DNA of 43,630 nucleotides from Planktothrix paucivesiculata PCC 9631 (GCF_900009265.2 NZ_LR735026.1:259915-303544); one strand, 5' to 3'; positions 9,520 to 17,451 are shown, counted from the first letter of the stretch. Made by a program: numbers and translations. The notes: generated by a model not told the origin, from the sequence alone.

Positions 9520-10955
9520 GGTTCTTCAGTATCTAGTATGCTAAAAATTTAGTTAAAATGCCAATTAAGTAAACATCTTGCTTGAAAGTTTTTAAAATTT
9601 CTGAATCAATAAGCCGAACGTTTAATCAGTTTCAGCTTGTTATTAATTCCCTCCACTACTCCACTGGTTGTTCTATGATCAAAGTACGCAATAATTTCAT
9701 CTAGCCATCGAATAATTGTCTTTTGACTTTTCGGGAAATACTTTTTAGCTTCATCTAACCACATCCCCAATTGCCATAATCCCCCTAACCAATCATTTTT
9801 TTCCTCAAAAATTTGACGAATTTTTTCTTTGAATTCCTGCATACTTTTTAGGGTAGGAGAAACCTCTTTCACTTCCGCTAGTTTCCGGCTTTGTTGTTCA
9901 TTCAAATCTTTTTCATTCTTCAAGAGAGCGTATTTACTCTTCTTCAATCCGGCTAAAACTTTTTCAGAATTGGCTTTTTCCGATTCGGACTTTGCTGTTT
10001 TTAGCAAATTTTCTTCCTTCCGCCTTTCTTGTTTTCTTTGCCAATCTAACTCCTGATTGATTTGTACCATCACATGAAATCTATCCGCTACAACTTGAGC
10101 ATTTGGCATGATTTCTAAGACTAAACTTTTGTATCCTTTCCACAGATCTATGCTGACTTCTTCTATCTTTTCTAACACTTCTCTTCCCCACCCCATCAAC
10201 ACTTTTTTGATTTCTTCTTGTGTTCTTTTTTCGAGAATGGCAATTAATTCCGACTTCTCTAAATCTATTAAAACTGCACAATAATTTCCTTTTCCTTTAA
10301 TCAATGCTATTTCATCAATTCCTAGCCTTTTTAAATGGGTGGGTTTAAAATTCGCCAATTCTGATGATGCGTCTTTTAACATCCTTTCTATTTCTTCTGT
10401 TGTGACTAACCCTTTTTTTGCCACACTGTTTATATCCTTTTCTAAAACTTCTTGTAGGATTCTATCAGCCAATCTTTTTGTATAAGTCCTTCTTTTTCCG
10501 ACAAAATCTAAATCCTCACTAAATGGCTTTTTACATTTCTTACATTTGAACTGTCGTCTATTTATTTCCAAAAATACTGGAGATTCTCCCCAAGGTAAAT
10601 CTTTAATTAGATATCGATGATTTTGATGTAATTTATGGCTTTTTTCCCCACAACGAGGACAGATACTTTCCTGATGGATTGTCTCTATCTCTAAAATTAT
10701 TCCAATCCCTTTATGTTGATGGCGTGTTCCCACTTTTACTCCTTCTAGCCCCAGAAGTTCTGTGAGCATTTTAATTTCCCTGTTTGAAGCCATTGTTACC
10801 CCTTTACCCTGAATTTACTCTTTTTCTGATTTTAGTTAACACCACATATCGCTTAACTGTCAACCGGAAAAAGATTTTCAGCCATCGCCAGATATATTTT
10901 TTGTCTTTATTGATTTTATTAACTATGATTTTAGCATACTAGATACTGAAGAACC
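9520..10955 (-). mobile_element. ISL3-family insertion sequence inserted in hsdM
   Basis: The 27-bp terminal inverted repeats (9520-9546 and 10929-10955, outer end ggttcttcagtatc) are perfect, and the element is flanked by an 8-bp direct repeat acacaagt (9512-9519 and 10956-10963). GG ends and 8-bp duplications are the ISL3 pattern. The size is 1436 bp with one transposase gene. Perfect repeats indicate a recent insertion. Confidence 0.95.
9606..10793 (-). CDS. ISL3-family transposase with a premature stop
   Basis: A 395-aa DDE transposase. The N-terminal zinc-finger-like CPRCGEKSHKLH and CKKCKKPF motifs bind the ends. The RLGIDEIALIKGKGNY segment holds the first Asp, and VADRFHVMVQINQELD and TSGVVEGINNKLKLIK are conserved ISL3 blocks. 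The frame stops at TGA (9606-9608) directly after RSAY, at a position where ISL3 transposases usually have Gly. Beyond it the same frame continues with FRNFKNFQARCLLNWHFN and a TAA at 9549-9551, which is the normal C-terminus. The likely history is a GGA to TGA change that removes 19 residues. Whether the shortened enzyme works is unknown. Confidence 0.92.
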   Translation of the reverse strand: MASNREIKMLTELLGLEGVKVGTRHQHKGIGIILEIETIHQESICPRCGEKSHKLHQNHRYLIKDLPWGESPVFLEINRRQFKCKKCKKPFSEDLDFVGKRRTYTKRLADRILQEVLEKDINSVAKKGLVTTEEIERMLKDASSELANFKPTHLKRLGIDEIALIKGKGNYCAVLIDLEKSELIAILEKRTQEEIKKVLMGWGREVLEKIEEVSIDLWKGYKSLVLEIMPNAQVVADRFHVMVQINQELDWQRKQERRKEENLLKTAKSESEKANSEKVLAGLKKSKYALLKNEKDLNEQQSRKLAEVKEVSPTLKSMQEFKEKIRQIFEEKNDWLGGLWQLGMWLDEAKKYFPKSQKTIIRWLDEIIAYFDHRTTSGVVEGINNKLKLIKRSAY

Positions 10956-11166
10956 ACACAAGTTTGTGTTAACTCCAGGGCGTTATGTAGGGATTCCTGA
11001 TGAGGTGGAGGATGAGGTGAGCTTTGAGGATAGGATGAGTTATCTTACAATGGCTTTAGGTGAGCAAATGCGCGAGGGTCAGCTTTTAGATGAGGAGATT
11101 AAAAAGCAGTTAGCTAAGGTCGGGTTTGAGCTATGACTTTGATGAGGGCTATACCCGTATTTGCAT

Positions 11167-11276
11167 CCAGCGAATATAATTCGTGGCTACACAGACAAAA
11201 CCCGCCTACGCGGGTTAAAGACTATTAGTCCACGAAGGTGGACTTGGTTTGTGTAGCCACGATTTCTAATCGCTGG
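11167..11276. repeat. REP-like long hairpin repeat
   Basis: About 110 bp of nested inverted repeats between hsdM and the toxin-antitoxin module. The outer arms are ccagcga/tcgctgg. The next arms are cgtggctacacagac (11182-11196) and its partner gtttgtgtagccacg (11247-11261). Inside are two small hairpins, acccgcctacgcgggt and gtccacgaaggtggac. There is no reading frame. It looks like a dispersed cyanobacterial palindromic element. Confidence 0.75.
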
Positions 11277-11322
11277 AATCACGATTTCTTGTGAGCAGAT
11301 GTTAAAAAAACAAGGAGGTTTT

Positions 11323-11583
11323 ATGACATTACAGGAAGTGCTAAAATCCGTTGATAATTTATCGATCGCGGATCAGGTTTTGTTATTGCAGCAGCTTAAG
11401 AAACGGTTTGCTCAGATTGAAGACTCTGATTCAGAAGTCATTAATCAAGCGCAGAAAGAAAAATGGGTTAAAAGTTTAAGAGGGATGGCTGCTAATTCTA
11501 GGTTGAATAGTGAGGATTTTGCCCAACAAAAGCAAGCAGAAATTTTTTTAGAGAAAGGAGGTTTTGGTGATGTTAGAAGTTGA
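11323..11583 (+). CDS. Small antitoxin-like protein upstream of the MNT/HEPN pair
   Basis: An 86-aa protein starting MTLQEVLKSVDNLSIADQVLLLQQL, with a strong ribosome-binding site (caaggagg, 11311-11318). An upstream ATG at 11299 would add eight residues and lacks this site. The N-terminal TLQE.L...D.L...DQ..L...L pattern is shared by many small cyanobacterial proteins encoded in front of toxins. The rest is charged and helical. It overlaps the start of the nucleotidyltransferase gene by 14 bp, so the three genes are probably one operon. Its role (extra antitoxin, or regulator) is an inference. Confidence 0.7.
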   Translation: MTLQEVLKSVDNLSIADQVLLLQQLKKRFAQIEDSDSEVINQAQKEKWVKSLRGMAANSRLNSEDFAQQKQAEIFLEKGGFGDVRS

Positions 11584-11887
11584 TCGCCAAGTTTCTTTAG
11601 CTTTTTATCAGCGCTTACAAAAGGTTGTTACGGTTTTGGAGATGAAAGTTTTTGGTTCCAGGGCGCGGGGTGATGCAACGAATGAGTCAGATTTAGATGT
11701 GTTTATTAAGGTTGATACGATGGATCGTTCTCTCAGGAAAAAAATTATCGATTTGGCTTGGGAGGTTGGGTTTGAATACGATCGCGTGATTTCAACTTTT
11801 ATTGTGACGGAGCAACAGCTAAAAACTGGGGCTGTGGGTGCTAGTCCTTTGATGGCTAAAATTGCTCAAGAAGGTGTTAAAATATGA
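11570..11887 (+). CDS. MNT-type minimal nucleotidyltransferase (MntA-like antitoxin)
   Basis: A 105-aa nucleotidyltransferase-fold protein. The motif KVFGSRARGDATNESDLDVF contains the GS and the D-x-D residues of the polymerase-beta fold. MntA-type antitoxins use this site to AMPylate the partner HEPN toxin and silence it. The ATG at 11570 is preceded at good distance by aaaggagg (11554-11561). TTG and GTG codons at 11564 and 11567 are alternatives. The stop overlaps the next start as ATGA. Domain identity is clear, while the AMPylation activity is inferred from the family. Confidence 0.88.
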   Translation: MLEVDRQVSLAFYQRLQKVVTVLEMKVFGSRARGDATNESDLDVFIKVDTMDRSLRKKIIDLAWEVGFEYDRVISTFIVTEQQLKTGAVGASPLMAKIAQEGVKI

Positions 11888-12291
11888 TGTCTGAGCAATT
11901 ACGGTTATTAGTTGAGTATCGTTTTTCGGAAGCAAAGCAAACTTTGGAAGAGGCTAGAATTTTAGTCAATAATTGCGCTTATCGGGGTAGTATTAATCGA
12001 TCTTACTATGCGATGTTTTATGCGACAATGGGTTTGTTAAGTCTTAAAAATCTAGGCAGTTCTAAGCATAGTGGGGTTATTAGTTTTTTTGATCGGGAGT
12101 TTGTCAAAACAGGTGAGTTGTCTAAGGATTTATCGCGTAGTTTGCATCGTGCTTTTGAGGAACGCCAAATGAGTGATTATGGGGAAATGTTAGAACCTGA
12201 TGAGTTGACCGCGAGGGAGTTGATAGATATGGCTGATGTTTTTATTTCTGCGATTGAGGAGTATATAAAAGTCAAGTTTTATTCTGAATAG
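11884..12291 (+). CDS. HEPN-domain protein (UPF0332 type toxin)
   Basis: A 135-aa helical protein with the HEPN pattern: AKQTLEEARILV, YRGSINRSYYAMFYATMGLL in the centre, and FEERQMSDYGE with the Arg and acidic/Tyr residues of the HEPN RNase motif. HEPN/MNT pairs are the most common toxin-antitoxin modules in many cyanobacteria, where the HEPN protein is an RNase toxin. The first ATG overlaps the MNT stop (ATGA), which indicates translational coupling. An adjacent second ATG is equally possible. The location beside a CRISPR-Cas locus fits a defence island. Confidence 0.87.
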   Translation: MMSEQLRLLVEYRFSEAKQTLEEARILVNNCAYRGSINRSYYAMFYATMGLLSLKNLGSSKHSGVISFFDREFVKTGELSKDLSRSLHRAFEERQMSDYGEMLEPDELTARELIDMADVFISAIEEYIKVKFYSE

Positions 12292-12390
12292 ATATAAACA
12301 ATCGCTCTGATGATAAGGGTATAGCTTTAATCGCTACTAACTGTATTAGCAACGATCATGGAGAGAAATAAATAATTAAATTAACCGAAA

Positions 12391-12497
12391 GTGATCAACG
12401 CCTAACGGCATCAAAGGTAAAATCACGCAGTGTCAATTAACTTAAACGCATCGCACCAATCGTGATCAACGCCTAACGGCATCAAAGGTAAAATCAC
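12391..12497 (-). CRISPR. CRISPR array 1: two repeats, one spacer
   Basis: Two identical 36-bp repeats (12391-12426 and 12462-12497, starting gtgatcaacgcctaacggca on the plus strand) enclose a 35-bp spacer. The repeat is the reverse complement of that in the array at 19469-19935. The leader copy lies on the right (12498-12577), so transcription is leftward, away from the cas genes. No degenerate terminal repeat or terminator is seen at the distal end. Confidence 0.95.
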
Positions 12498-12577
12498 GGC
12501 GGGGGCTGTGTTGCCTTTATAGTATAGCCTCTGGAAAGACAATGCAAGCACCTCCACAAAAAACATAATCAACCTTT
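12498..12577 (-). promoter_or_regulatory. Leader of CRISPR array 1, with promoter
   Basis: Directly adjoining the repeat, 77 bp match the leader of array 2 in inverted orientation with six mismatches. On the minus strand a candidate promoter is ttgcat (12542-12547), 17 bp, tactat (12519-12524), which would start transcription about 15 bases before the first repeat. The homologous positions in the other leader keep this spacing. Confidence 0.75.
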
Positions 12578-12600
12578 ATACTTAACTGTTAGTGGGTTAG

Positions 12601-12732
12601 TTAAATGATATTAAGCGATGGGTTTTAGGGTATGGAAAAGGTGCTATAGTTAAGGAACTACCGGAATTAGTAGGTTTAGTTCAAACGGAAATAGAGGGGA
12701 TGTTTAGTCATTATCTTGGACAGTGGGATTAA
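12601..12732 (+). pseudogene. 3' fragment of a WYL-domain transcriptional regulator
   Basis: The frame reads 43 codons ending GKGAIVKELPEL...GQWD and then TAA. The segment RWVLGYGKGAIVKEL is the C-terminal WCX part of WYL-domain regulators (pattern W.LS.G..A.V.EP..L). An in-frame TAG at 12598-12600 and the duplicated CRISPR leader lie directly upstream, so the helix-turn-helix and WYL core are missing. WYL regulators often sit beside cyanobacterial type I CRISPR-Cas operons and repress them, so this is probably the former local regulator. Confidence 0.72.
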
Positions 12733-12776
12733 CAATGATCACGATAGTTTGTATGATTGAGCTTCAACCTCAGATA

Positions 12777-12805
12777 TTGTCTAAAGTCGATCCGTAAAAT
12801 ATATA
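12777..12805 (+). promoter_or_regulatory. Weak candidate promoter for the cas operon
   Basis: ttgtct (12777-12782), a 17-bp gap and tatata (12800-12805) resemble a sigma-70 promoter. The implied start lies only a few bases before the cas6 ATG, so the message would be nearly leaderless. Chance matches are common in AT-rich DNA. Confidence 0.3.
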
Positions 12806-12813
12806 AAATAGCC

Positions 12814-13491
12814 ATGAGTAATATAGTCAATCTATCATTTCCGGTAACAGGAAAAATGTTACCAGCAGACCAGAATTATCGGTTATATGCTGCTCTTTGT
12901 AAACAATGTCCTCAACTCCATGACCTTCCGGGTTTTGCTATTAATACAATTTCGGGACTTCCTAGTCAATTGGGTAGAATTCAATTAACATCAAAATCTC
13001 GATTATTATTAAGATTACCCGTAGAAGCGATCGCTCTAGTATATCCTTTGACAGATCAAAATTTAGAAATTGGAGGTCATTTAATTCATTTAGGAAACCC
13101 TGAATTACAAACGATAAAACCCTGTGATAGCCTTAAAGCCAGGTTAGTCACAATTAAAGGATATCACGAACCGGAATCATTTTTAGCTGCCGCACAACGA
13201 CAGTTAGAAGCATTAGAAATTAACGCTGATATTGGCATTCCAGCGAATGCTCAAGGAGAACCTAAACGGTTAACCCTAAAAATCAATAAAGAGAATCAAA
13301 AAGACGCTAGGACTTATACAATTGTTGGTTTTAGCGTTATAGTTTCTGATTTGGAGCTAGAGGATTCTATTAAATTACAAATTCAGGGTTTAGGAGGAAA
13401 AAGACGTTTAGGATGTGGTGTATTTTATCCCAATATTTCTGTCTATAAACATTTGGGAGGGATGCGTTATGCAGAAACCGCTATTAGCTAA
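12814..13491 (+). CDS. cas6: CRISPR pre-crRNA endoribonuclease Cas6/Cmx6 (I-MYXAN type)
   Basis: A 225-aa RAMP protein starting MSNIVNLSFPVTGKMLPADQ, the family N-terminus. The ATG at 12814 is chosen over 12757 because the extra 19 residues are not conserved-looking. The C-terminal glycine-rich loop GLGGKRRLGCGVFYP is the Cas6 RNA-binding signature. It should cut the 36-nt repeat at the base of its small hairpin (atgcc-gtta-ggcgt), leaving a handle near ttgatcac. It is the first cas gene and overlaps cas3 by 23 bp. The catalytic residue cannot be named with confidence. Confidence 0.87.
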   Translation: MSNIVNLSFPVTGKMLPADQNYRLYAALCKQCPQLHDLPGFAINTISGLPSQLGRIQLTSKSRLLLRLPVEAIALVYPLTDQNLEIGGHLIHLGNPELQTIKPCDSLKARLVTIKGYHEPESFLAAAQRQLEALEINADIGIPANAQGEPKRLTLKINKENQKDARTYTIVGFSVIVSDLELEDSIKLQIQGLGGKRRLGCGVFYPNISVYKHLGGMRYAETAIS

Positions 13492-15757
13492 AGGTCTTAA
13501 ATATGGAGAACTCACCCTAGAACAGCATTTAAGAGATACTGAAGTAGCAGCAAGGGCAATTTTTAAAGGTCGGATTCTGCATAATTGGTGTCGCTTTTTT
13601 AAAGTTAAAGATAGCTCTCAATTCTTAACTCATCTGCAAATTTCTGCCCTATTTCATGATATGGGAAAAGCGAATGCAGAATTTGACGCTGCGGTCAGAT
13701 CCCGTCAATTTATACAACAAGCATTACGTCATGAATGGTTAAGTGCTTTGATTTTGCATATACCCAGTGTCCGTCAATGGTTAACACCCTCTGGATTGGA
13801 TTTAGAAATCATTACGGCGGCGGTGCTTTCCCATCATTTAAAAGCTCATCCCGAAGACTGGGGAAAACCTCGCAGGTTGATGAAACGAGGTGATGCTATT
13901 GAGTTGTTTTTGGATCACCCGCAAGTGATTAATACGTTAGAAAAAATTGCCAAACTTGCTAAAATTCAAGGATTACCAAAATTACCCCATCAATGGATAG
14001 CAGAAGATCGGTTTTGGCAAGATATTTATGAGAATGTCAGTGATACAGCATTTGATTTTGAAGGTGAAATTGCAGATAATTTAGAAAGGCGATCGCTACT
14101 TTTAGCAGTCAAAGCTGGATTAATTGCTTCAGACTCCGTTGCTTCGGGAATTTTTAGGGTTAAAAGTTCCCAAGAAATTGAACAATGGGTTGAAGAAATA
14201 TTACACCAATCTGCTGTAATTACTGCGGAAGAAATTGAAACAAAAATCTTGCAACCTCGCTATACTCAAATTAGCCAGAAATCAGGGAAATCTTTTCAAC
14301 TTAAATCCTTTCAAGAAGACGCATTAACTTTAGGCGATCGCGTACTTTTATTAAGTGGTTGTGGGACAGGAAAAACCCTCTTTGCTTATAAATGGCAACA
14401 AGCAATTGTTGACCGTTATTCAGTCAGTCATCTCATCTTCTTATATCCCACTCGTGGCACTGCTACCGAAGGATTTAAAGATTATGTTTCCTGGGCACCA
14501 GAGTCCGATGCCAGCTTATTAACTGGTACAGCAAAGTATGAATTACAAGCAATGAGAGACAACCCCCAAGAATCAGATAAAGACTTCACCACCGATGAAC
14601 GATTATTTGCCCTAGGATTTTGGGGAAAACGCTTTTTTTCTGCTACGGTTGATCAATTTCTATCTTTTATAACCCACAGTTATAGTGGAATCTGTTTACT
14701 CCCTGTTTTAACAAATTCTGTAGTTGTTATTGATGAAATTCACAGTTTTAGTCGAGGAATGTTTGATCACCTTATTAGTTTACTAGAAAACTTTGATATT
14801 CCAGTTTTGTGTATGACTGCAACTTTACCCAAAACTCGAAAACAAGAACTAGAAAAACAGGGATTAAAAGTTTATTCCTCTGTTGCCGATCAAGAATTAG
14901 AAACAGAAGAAAAGCGTCCCCGATATTTGATTCATGCTAACTTAAACGAAACCCATGAAAATAGTTTGGCAACTGCTTATCAGCAAGTTCAAAAAAGTTA
15001 TGCTGAAGGACATTGTATTTTATGGGTTGTGAATACCGTAGATCGCTGTCGTCAAATTGGAGCTAAATTAGAAAAAGATTTTGGTTTAGAAACCTTAATT
15101 TATCATAGTCGTTTCAAACTTTTAGATCGAAAAAATCGCCATGAAGAAACAATAAAATCTTTTGCATTTCAAAGGGAAAAACGAAAACCCATAATAGCGA
15201 TAACAACCCAGGTTTGTGAAATGTCTTTAGACCTAGATGCAGATATTTTAATTACCGAATTAGCGCCCATTTCTTCCTTAGTTCAACGCTTTGGACGTTC
15301 CAACCGATCTTCTGAAAGATTAAAGGATTTTCGCTCTCAAATTTTTGTTTATGAACCGCCCAATATCAAACCCTATCAAAAGCAAGAATTAGAAGCAGCT
15401 AGAAAATTTATGGGTGAAGTTTGTGGAGAAGTCAGTCCTTGGAATTTAGCCGAAAAATTACTGCAATATTCTCCGTCTGAGCGTTTAGCAGATGGTGGTA
15501 GCAGTTTTGTTAATAGTGGTTATTATGCTGAATCAAAAAGTTTTCGAGGAGATGAGGAGGATTATTCTGTTAGTGCCATACTCAATAGTGATTTACAAGA
15601 AGTTAAGACTATTATAGATAATAAAGGTTCTTTGGAACCCTATATTTTACCCATTCCCAAGAAGTATAAATTGGATGAAAAACCAGCTTGGATGCCTCGT
15701 TATTTAGCTTTAGCAGATAGCCATTTTTACTGTCCTAAAAGGGGGTTTGGAGCATGA
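13469..15757 (+). CDS. cas3: CRISPR-associated nuclease-helicase Cas3
   Basis: A 762-aa protein with an N-terminal HD nuclease and C-terminal SF2 helicase. HD residues appear in ALFHDMGKANAEFD (about 61-74) and in VLSHHLKAHP. Helicase motifs are Walker A SGCGTGKT (296-303), DEIH (422-425), CMTATLPKTR (motif III), MSLDLDADILITE (motif V) and QRFGRSNR (motif VI). Cas3 is recruited by the Cascade complex to unwind and degrade the displaced strand of target DNA. The ATG at 13469 follows a ggagg site. It overlaps cas6 by 23 bp and its stop overlaps the cmx8 start (ATGA). All core motifs look intact. Confidence 0.95.
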   Translation: MQKPLLAKGLKYGELTLEQHLRDTEVAARAIFKGRILHNWCRFFKVKDSSQFLTHLQISALFHDMGKANAEFDAAVRSRQFIQQALRHEWLSALILHIPSVRQWLTPSGLDLEIITAAVLSHHLKAHPEDWGKPRRLMKRGDAIELFLDHPQVINTLEKIAKLAKIQGLPKLPHQWIAEDRFWQDIYENVSDTAFDFEGEIADNLERRSLLLAVKAGLIASDSVASGIFRVKSSQEIEQWVEEILHQSAVITAEEIETKILQPRYTQISQKSGKSFQLKSFQEDALTLGDRVLLLSGCGTGKTLFAYKWQQAIVDRYSVSHLIFLYPTRGTATEGFKDYVSWAPESDASLLTGTAKYELQAMRDNPQESDKDFTTDERLFALGFWGKRFFSATVDQFLSFITHSYSGICLLPVLTNSVVVIDEIHSFSRGMFDHLISLLENFDIPVLCMTATLPKTRKQELEKQGLKVYSSVADQELETEEKRPRYLIHANLNETHENSLATAYQQVQKSYAEGHCILWVVNTVDRCRQIGAKLEKDFGLETLIYHSRFKLLDRKNRHEETIKSFAFQREKRKPIIAITTQVCEMSLDLDADILITELAPISSLVQRFGRSNRSSERLKDFRSQIFVYEPPNIKPYQKQELEAARKFMGEVCGEVSPWNLAEKLLQYSPSERLADGGSSFVNSGYYAESKSFRGDEEDYSVSAILNSDLQEVKTIIDNKGSLEPYILPIPKKYKLDEKPAWMPRYLALADSHFYCPKRGFGA

Positions 15758-17391
15758 ACGAAATCGAACTACATTATCAACTTTCCGAACTTCCCTCTCC
15801 TCAACATCGTGCAGGGTTAGCGGGGTTAATCTTGATGGTAAAAGAACTGCATCGCTATCCAGACTTTTCCGAACGGGAGGGAGTCTTAATCGAACTAAAA
15901 CATGAATCCTACCAAGCAACCTTACAGATTAATTTAGAAGGGTTAAAGGCATTATTTGACTTCACCTATCAATCATTTGAAAATCGACGATGGACAGAAA
16001 CAAAACCCAAAGAGTACCAAGAAATTAGAGAAATAGAAATTACCGACAAAAAAACCGGGAAAACAAAACAGATTAAACAATATGCTTATGATGTTGTTGT
16101 TCCTCAAGGAGCTTTTTTATCCGATTTTGATCAATCTAGTGATGATCCTGAACAAAAAATTTGGCTGAAGTTATGGCGGGATATGTTATGGAATATTATT
16201 AGAGGAGTTCCCACCACTCGCAACCCGTTTAAGCTGCGAGTCAATGGTCAATCTTACTCTAAAGATACAGAACAAATTTGGAAAGAATTGCAAAATCCTC
16301 AAAAATTGACTGGACAAACCGGGCAATACTTTTTAGGCGCAATGGCATCTAATCCTGAAAATATACCCATTAAAGATCAGGTTAAATATCAATTTTTACT
16401 GCATTTTTGGCCGTTTGTAGCTCAAGTTTATTGTCCAACTATTTTAGATAAAGATGGAAAACGAGACATTGCAGGTTATGTATTAGCTATTCCTGATATT
16501 GCCAATTTAAAAAACTTCTGCCGAGTATTTTTTAAGGTTTTAGAAGCTAGAAATTCAAAATTATGGCGGTATTTACCCCTGGAAGCAGTTATAGATTTAC
16601 CCCAAGAAGGAGCTTTAGATTTATTGCGGTTATTACGCGATCACATCTCTCACGAAATCGGAGATCAACAAATCAGAAGAACAATTTTAGGGGTTGAAAT
16701 CATCCACGCTGAAAAAGTCGGAAAAAGTGGCGTTAAAATTCGTTCTATCAGTTATGTTGAACCCATTTTAACACAAATTGATCGTTATCAAGATATCATT
16801 AAAAATTATTGGTGTCCTTGGTTTCGGAAGCAACGTTTACTGAATCTAATTAATTCTTTACCCGAATCAGATGCACCCGATGCACCCTTAGCAGAGTTGC
16901 CCCCTTGGATAGAATTTGATGCACTTTTGAGTCGCATTCCCCGAAAATGGTTAGAAGATCCCTATTTTAGCCATGATGCTCGTCAATTATTTGAACAGGA
17001 GGTTAATGTTAAAATGAAAAAAGAAATTCGAGATTACGCCCAAATTGTTTATCAAGTTTGCCAAAGTTATGTTTTAGGTAAACTGAGTTCTAAAGATGGC
17101 CTGGAATGGGATAAATGTAAAGGAAATCCCAAATTAGAAGACGAATATAATAAGAAAAAACACAAAATTGCTAATGAAGCATTTTTAGCCACACGCTCTC
17201 GGACTGAATCTCAAGCATTTATTGATTATTTTGTTTCTACTCTCTATCCATTTGTTCGGAAAGAAGAATTCACGGATTTTGCTGAAGCACTATTTCATAA
17301 AACCGATGAAATTCGCTCTTTAACTCTGTTAGCACTTTCGAGTCAATATCCCTTAAAACGTTCTGAAAACGATCAGAAACCGGGTGTCTAG
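15754..17391 (+). CDS. cmx8: Cmx8, Cas8-type large subunit of I-MYXAN Cascade
   Basis: A 545-aa protein. The N-terminal pattern LHYQLSELPSPQHRAGLAGL is the recognisable Cmx8 hallmark (..L.DLP..QHRAGLAGL). The remainder has few short motifs and many charged stretches, as is usual for Cas8 large subunits that read the PAM and recruit Cas3. The start overlaps the cas3 stop (ATGA), so translation is coupled. It ends with TAG at 17389. Curiously, the same frame stays open for more than 45 codons beyond this stop, across the gap and into devR. That could mean a recent stop or simple chance. Confidence 0.85.
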   Translation: MNEIELHYQLSELPSPQHRAGLAGLILMVKELHRYPDFSEREGVLIELKHESYQATLQINLEGLKALFDFTYQSFENRRWTETKPKEYQEIREIEITDKKTGKTKQIKQYAYDVVVPQGAFLSDFDQSSDDPEQKIWLKLWRDMLWNIIRGVPTTRNPFKLRVNGQSYSKDTEQIWKELQNPQKLTGQTGQYFLGAMASNPENIPIKDQVKYQFLLHFWPFVAQVYCPTILDKDGKRDIAGYVLAIPDIANLKNFCRVFFKVLEARNSKLWRYLPLEAVIDLPQEGALDLLRLLRDHISHEIGDQQIRRTILGVEIIHAEKVGKSGVKIRSISYVEPILTQIDRYQDIIKNYWCPWFRKQRLLNLINSLPESDAPDAPLAELPPWIEFDALLSRIPRKWLEDPYFSHDARQLFEQEVNVKMKKEIRDYAQIVYQVCQSYVLGKLSSKDGLEWDKCKGNPKLEDEYNKKKHKIANEAFLATRSRTESQAFIDYFVSTLYPFVRKEEFTDFAEALFHKTDEIRSLTLLALSSQYPLKRSENDQKPGV

Positions 17392-17426
17392 CACGAAACA
17401 TGGTTTCCTGATGCAACTTTCCCTCA

Positions 17427-17451
17427 GATGCCATTAGGCGAAATTGGTCAC
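17427..17451 (+). other. CRISPR-repeat-like hairpin in the cmx8-devR gap
   Basis: gatgccattaggcg (17427-17440) matches 13 of 14 bases of the repeat core gatgccgttaggcg, and ggtcac (17446-17451) resembles the repeat end gatcac. The stem tgcc/ggcg of the repeat hairpin is kept and only a loop base differs. It lies in the 85-bp gap, 36 bases before the devR ATG. It may be a Cas6-binding or processing element within the cas message, a degenerate repeat, or chance. Confidence 0.4.

Larger units (their letters stand above)
8085..11136 (+). pseudogene. hsdM: Type I restriction-modification methylase subunit hsdM, split by an ISL3 element
   Basis: The first part (8085-9519, 478 codons) encodes the N-terminal helical domain and the adenine-N6 methyltransferase core, with SAM motif [11 protein letters not shown] and catalytic ANPPF. 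The insertion adds the residues WFFSI and a stop at 9536. The rest of the gene resumes at 10964-11136 with FVLTPGRYVGIP, the conserved HsdM HKFVLTPGRYVG segment. Joining 9519 to 10964 gives an unbroken 535-codon frame. HsdM normally works with HsdS for sequence-specific methylation and with HsdR for restriction. Neither hsdS nor hsdR is found downstream. The truncated product keeps both catalytic motifs but loses the C-terminal helices that contact HsdS, so loss of function is likely but not certain. Confidence 0.92.
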
